DNA from: G963665405 sp963665405
GTDB lineage: Bacteria; Chloroflexota; Dehalococcoidia; Lucifugimonadales; G963665405
Assembly: GCA_963665405.2 (NCBI GenBank)
Contig: CAXXUH010000004.1
Location: 806,001-870,000 of the forward strand
Direction: 5' to 3'
DNA length: 64,000 nt
The translations under genes and the position numbers were made by a program. The stretch's first letter is position 1; every line of letters starts with the position of its first letter. The notes below the pieces were generated by a model. That model did no database searches and was not told the DNA's origin. It was given only the letters and a program-made list of their open reading frames with translations. This document shows positions 60,573 to 64,000 of the stretch, piece by piece.

Positions 60573-62402
60573 ATGAGAAAGACCGTCTTGGGCTTAGTGG
60601 CGGGCGTGGCCGTGGCCCTCTTGCTGGCAGCGTGCGGCTCCAGCGAGACGGTGGTCCCGGAGCCGATCATCGTCGAGGTTGAGAAGGTCGTTACCGTGGA
60701 GGTCCTGGTCGAGCGGGAGGTCATCCGGGAGGTCCCGGTCGAGAAAGAGGTCGTGCGGGTGGTGGAGGTCGAGAGGGTCGTCGAGGTGGAGAGGGTGGTG
60801 ACCGTCGAGGTGGTGAAAGAGGTGGAGGTGGTCGCGGAGAAGGTGGTGACGGTCGAGGTGGAGAGGGAGGTGGAGGTCGTCACCGTTCTCGAAGCGACCC
60901 CCACGCCGCCGCCGGCCGGCACGCCGACATTCGGTGGGACGCTACGGGTGGTTTCGCAGGGCAGCATAAGCTCCCTGGACCCGCTGTTTACCGTCTTTTA
61001 CGTGACGCACGCGGTCTCCCAGCATCTGTTCGAGACCCTTTTCGGCTGGGACGGCGACTTCCAGGTCCAGCCCCGGCTCGTCAAGAGCTGGAACCTTAGC
61101 GGCGACAACCTGCTCTACACCTTCACGCTCAGAGACGGGTTGACGTTCCACAACGGCGACGCCGTCACCGCCGCCGACGTCGTGCCCTCCATCAACAGGT
61201 GGCTGGAAACGGGCTGTCCTTCAGGCGCAATAGTGCGCCGGTTCGAGGCGGAGGGTGGGCTGAGGGTGGTGGACGCCCGGACTTTGCAGTGGCAGCTGAA
61301 CGAGCCGGTAGGGGCCCTGGTCACCATGCTGGGGGCTCCGTACTGCACCCAGTTCGTCATGCCCGAGGAGTTCGCGGTTACGCCGAGCACCGAGGCCGTT
61401 GAAGAACTCGTCGGGACGGGCGCGTACAAGTTCGGGCGCTGGGAGGTCGGCAACAAAGTCGTCATCGAACGCTTCGAGGAGTACAACCGGCGCGCCGAGC
61501 CCGGCGACAACTACGTCGGAGGCAGCATCGCCTACATCGACAGGATTGAGTTCCTGGAGATCCCCGACGAGCAGACCAAGATCTCGGGCCTGCTGACGGG
61601 CGAGTGGGACGTCGTTGACGGAGCGAGCTTCGACTTCTACGACCAGCTAAACGAGGACCCGAACTACGTGATCGGGCTCTACAAGCCCGGCAACCGGTCC
61701 CACTTCTACCTGAACGTCACCATACCGCCGTTCGACGATGTGATGGTCCGGCAGGCCTTTGCCGCTGTTGTCGACGTCGAGAGCTTCATGTTCGCGCTGG
61801 GGCCTCAGGCCCTGTGGATCTCGTGCTCGGCCATGTACTGGTGCGGCACCCCGCTCGAGGTCCACGATGGCGAGGAGTTCTACGACGAGGCCAACGTCGA
61901 GCGTGCCAGGCAGCTTCTGGTGGATTCGACCTACGACGGCCGGTCATGGGTGCTGCTGAACCCGACAGACTATGCGACTATCACGCCTCTCGGTCTCGTG
62001 GCCAAGCCGGTTCTCGAGGAGATCGGGTTCAACGTCGATATGCCCGCGTTCGACTGGTCAACGGTCGTCAGCAAGTTCGGCAGCCCCGAGAGCTTCGGCG
62101 CGGTTTCGGCCTGGTACTCCCACTTCGAGGGTCCGGGCCCGGTCGAGGACCACCTGATCTCGGGCACGGTCGACTGGCTCATCAGGGATGAGGAGATGAT
62201 CAACCTGGTCCAGGAGTTCGCGACGTCTCCGGACGCCAACCGTAGGATGGAGATCGTTCGGATGCTCAACCGGCAGAGGCTTGAGAAGGTACCGAACGTG
62301 ATGCTCGGCCAGTTCTTCCCGATCACGCCGGCCACGGCGGCGCTGAAGAACTTCGGTGTCAAGCCTATTCCCTGGTACACGAACGCCTGGCTGGAGCGCT
62401 AG
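60573..62402 (+). CDS. ABC transporter solute-binding lipoprotein, family 5
   Basis: A 609-aa periplasm/surface-facing lipoprotein. The signal peptide ends in the lipobox LLLAACGSS. Residues ~27-105 are almost only V, E, K and R (VEVEKVVTVEVLVEREVIRE and on), a stalk of charged/hydrophobic alternation, then a proline-rich hinge (TPTPPPAGTP). The rest is a family 5 (peptide/nickel/opine type) binding domain: FGGTLRVVSQGSISSLDPLF, LRDGLTFHNGDAVTAADVV, VGTGAYKFGRWEVGN, VMVRQAFAAVVD. No permease or ATPase genes are adjacent in the window. A strong terminator follows, so it is probably monocistronic. It likely feeds the neighbouring amidohydrolase; this is inference. Confidence 0.92.
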   Translation: MRKTVLGLVAGVAVALLLAACGSSETVVPEPIIVEVEKVVTVEVLVEREVIREVPVEKEVVRVVEVERVVEVERVVTVEVVKEVEVVAEKVVTVEVEREVEVVTVLEATPTPPPAGTPTFGGTLRVVSQGSISSLDPLFTVFYVTHAVSQHLFETLFGWDGDFQVQPRLVKSWNLSGDNLLYTFTLRDGLTFHNGDAVTAADVVPSINRWLETGCPSGAIVRRFEAEGGLRVVDARTLQWQLNEPVGALVTMLGAPYCTQFVMPEEFAVTPSTEAVEELVGTGAYKFGRWEVGNKVVIERFEEYNRRAEPGDNYVGGSIAYIDRIEFLEIPDEQTKISGLLTGEWDVVDGASFDFYDQLNEDPNYVIGLYKPGNRSHFYLNVTIPPFDDVMVRQAFAAVVDVESFMFALGPQALWISCSAMYWCGTPLEVHDGEEFYDEANVERARQLLVDSTYDGRSWVLLNPTDYATITPLGLVAKPVLEEIGFNVDMPAFDWSTVVSKFGSPESFGAVSAWYSHFEGPGPVEDHLISGTVDWLIRDEEMINLVQEFATSPDANRRMEIVRMLNRQRLEKVPNVMLGQFFPITPATAALKNFGVKPIPWYTNAWLER

Positions 62403-62435
62403 ACTAAAGCCGGCGGCCCTGAGACAGCCGACGCG

Positions 62436-62469
62436 AATGCCCCATGAACCGATCGGTTCATGGGGCATT
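62436..62469 (+). terminator. Intrinsic terminator after the solute-binding protein gene
   Basis: AATGCCCCATGAACC-GATC-GGTTCATGGGGCATT (15-bp perfect stem) followed by CTTTGTTG. Confidence 0.93.
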
Positions 62470-62492
62470 CTTTGTTGGGGAACAGATTAGTC

Positions 62493-62576
62493 CCGTGCGG
62501 CGTGAGCTTGTCGACGGGTAGGGCTGTACATCCAATCAGAGACACGGTTGTGGTCGACCGGCTCACCACGAGCGGA
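62493..62576. repeat. REP-like inverted pair
   Basis: GTGAGCTTGTCGACGGG (about 62,502) faces GTCGACCGGCTCACCACGAG (about 62,554). The core resembles the GAGCTTGTCGAAGG element at about 7,803. Confidence 0.5.
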
Positions 62577-62602
62577 AGGTACCCCCCGAAGGAGTCAACC
62601 CC

Positions 62603-64000
62603 ATGGACCTGGTGATGCTCGGCGGCACGATCCTCACGATGGACGGCATGAACCGCCGCCACGAGGCCCTGGCGGTGAGGAACTGCAAGATCGCGGCAGT
62701 CGGAGCCACCGAGGAGATATCGAAGCTCGTCGGTCAGGATACCCAAGTGGTCCATCTCGCGGGACGGACGGTTGTCCCTGGATTCATCGACCCGCACAAT
62801 CACTTCAGTATGACGACGTTCGAGCCGGTGTCCGTGGATTGCCGAATGCCGCCGCTGGACGGCAAGCAGGACGTGCTCGACGCCATCGCGTCGACGGCCA
62901 GGGGCACCTCACGAGGTCAGTGGATCTGGGGCGTCGGATTCGACGCTTCGAACAACCCGGACGTCACCAGGCTGACCCGCGGGGAGCTCGACGAGGCGGC
63001 TGCCGACAACCCGGTCTGCATCATGGACTGGTCCTATCACGCCTGCTACGCCAACTCGATCGCGCTGAGGCTGGCCGGCATCGACCGAAACACGCCCGAC
63101 CCCCACAAGGGCTGGATCTTGAAGGACGACCGCGGCGAGCCAGACGGGACGCTTTGGGAGCGGGCGATGGACCCGGTGCACAAGGTCACGCTTCGAGCCC
63201 ACGTCGACCACTACGAGGAGGATGTTCTCGCCGAGCTTGTTCATCGAAACGCCCGTAGACACCTGGCCGCGGGCATCACCAGCCTGGGAGACGCCCAGGT
63301 GATGCCGGAGAGCGCGGAGCTGTACCGGGTGGCAGACCGGCTCGGCAAACTGCCCATCGTCGTACACCAGATGCGCGGCGGCGAACGATTCTTCGCCGTC
63401 CCCGAGCTGGCCTCAAAGGGACAGTACTTGGAAGACGACGTGTCGGACAGACTGCGCGGCGGCACCATGAAGGTGTTCATGGACCCAGTCTACCCGGGTC
63501 CCGCGATGCTGAGACAGTACGCCCACGGGGAGTGCGTCCGCCTGGGTCAGATCTACTACACCCAGGACGAGGTGGATGCGCTCGTCATGGATGCGACGCA
63601 GCGAGGCCTCCAGGTAGCCATTCACTGCATAGGCAACTGGGCGATCGAGCAGGGGCTGAACGCGTTCGAGAGCGCCATGCGAAAGGCCGACGGCTCGGCG
63701 GACCTGCGTCCCCGCATCGAGCACTTCTCGTTTCCGACGTACGACCAGATCGAGCGGGCCGCCTCGCTCGGGGTCATCGTCTCTCAGCAACCGGCGTTCC
63801 TGTACACCCTCGGCGAGCACGGGGACGCCGTGGTCGACGTCATGGACCTGGGTACGCCGTACGCCCCTCTCAGAACCATGCTGGACTCGGGAGTAGAGAC
63901 GGTCGCGGGGTCCGACTTCCCATGCGCCCCCCTCGCTCCGCTGACTGGGATCTACTCAATGGTCAGCCGGACCGCCCGAGTAGACGGCCGGAAGATCGCG
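62603..64000 (+). CDS. Amidohydrolase, YtcJ-like (3' end outside window)
   Basis: The first 466 codons of an Amidohydro_3 protein. MDLVMLGGTILTMDGMNRRH, PGFIDPHNHFSMTTFEPVSV, DCRMPP, VAIHCIGNWAIEQGLNAF, RIEHFSFPTYDQIE and AGSDFPCAPL are visible. The metal motif reads DPHNH, where the paralogue at 43,122 has DAHNH. AAGGAG precedes the ATG by 9 bp. It lies just after the solute-binding lipoprotein and its terminator. Substrate unknown; high similarity to the gene at 43,122 suggests related N-acyl or carbamoyl compounds. Confidence 0.92.
   Translation, partial: MDLVMLGGTILTMDGMNRRHEALAVRNCKIAAVGATEEISKLVGQDTQVVHLAGRTVVPGFIDPHNHFSMTTFEPVSVDCRMPPLDGKQDVLDAIASTARGTSRGQWIWGVGFDASNNPDVTRLTRGELDEAAADNPVCIMDWSYHACYANSIALRLAGIDRNTPDPHKGWILKDDRGEPDGTLWERAMDPVHKVTLRAHVDHYEEDVLAELVHRNARRHLAAGITSLGDAQVMPESAELYRVADRLGKLPIVVHQMRGGERFFAVPELASKGQYLEDDVSDRLRGGTMKVFMDPVYPGPAMLRQYAHGECVRLGQIYYTQDEVDALVMDATQRGLQVAIHCIGNWAIEQGLNAFESAMRKADGSADLRPRIEHFSFPTYDQIERAASLGVIVSQQPAFLYTLGEHGDAVVDVMDLGTPYAPLRTMLDSGVETVAGSDFPCAPLAPLTGIYSMVSRTARVDGRKIA

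Overview
The window is high-GC DNA with short intergenic gaps and frequent GTG and TTG starts. Gene content points to a Chloroflexota lineage (SAR202/Dehalococcoidia-like). The clues are a lipoprotein with a Val/Glu-rich stalk, several amidohydrolases and CehA-like hydrolases, an enolase-superfamily enzyme, an acyl-CoA-dehydrogenase-like flavoprotein, a haloalkane-dehalogenase-like hydrolase and a zinc-ribbon/kinase/ATPase/TPR giant. This placement is inference from gene content; no rRNA gene is present.

Region by region: 1-2,624 is a small operon (membrane-protein tail, RidA-like, HIT, YqeK, alpha/beta hydrolase). 2,637-5,075 is a 100-bp tandem hairpin array split by an IS1380-family element (5-bp target duplication) and then a dispersed repeat. 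5,085-7,592 (minus) holds a zinc-ribbon coiled-coil protein, a serine-recombinase-like protein that lacks the catalytic serine, and the RNase P RNA gene. Pyruvate kinase and an amidohydrolase follow. 11,805-19,323 (minus) is an operon-like run: kinase/ATPase/TPR protein, RsmI, methionyl-tRNA synthetase, polyprenyl diphosphate synthase. 19,660-24,509 holds an acyl-CoA-dehydrogenase-like protein, a beta-rich unknown, a YhfX/alanine-racemase-like PLP enzyme and a zinc alcohol dehydrogenase.

An intact tRNA-Trp (24,674) and a 49-bp copy of its 3' end (29,076) bracket a 4.3-kb stretch that looks like an integrated element. Inside it a second IS1380 copy interrupts a methyltransferase gene; removing the IS and one target copy restores the frame. 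29,305-44,738 is chromosome-like: radical SAM, DedA/VTT membrane protein, SDR, a broken Calx-beta protein, a 1,099-aa Ig-like/TolB-propeller/HtrA fusion, cobyric acid synthase, an N-acylamino-acid-racemase-like enolase, a CehA-like hydrolase with an in-frame TGA, and an amidohydrolase.

tRNA-Leu(GAG) at 45,005 is followed by a frameshifted tyrosine integrase, an excisionase-like protein and a defence-like accessory region (Mrr-type modification-dependent endonuclease, SIR2-domain protein, broken EVE/DUF3883 gene, GAF-like and methyltransferase pair). Remains of IS3, IS5 and IS1380 elements and scraps of surface-repeat genes follow. A truncated flavoprotein tail fused by ATGA overlap to an Eis-like acetyltransferase (57,759-59,113) marks the return to ordinary chromosome. 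The window closes with a frameshifted NHL-repeat protein, a family-5 solute-binding lipoprotein with a strong terminator, and the start of a second amidohydrolase paralogous to the one at 43,122.

Two features recur across the window. Several structured dispersed repeats sit at gene 3' ends. An unusual number of otherwise well-formed genes are broken by single stops, small frameshifts or duplications. Either the genome is actively decaying its accessory genes or part of this is assembly error; the reads would decide.
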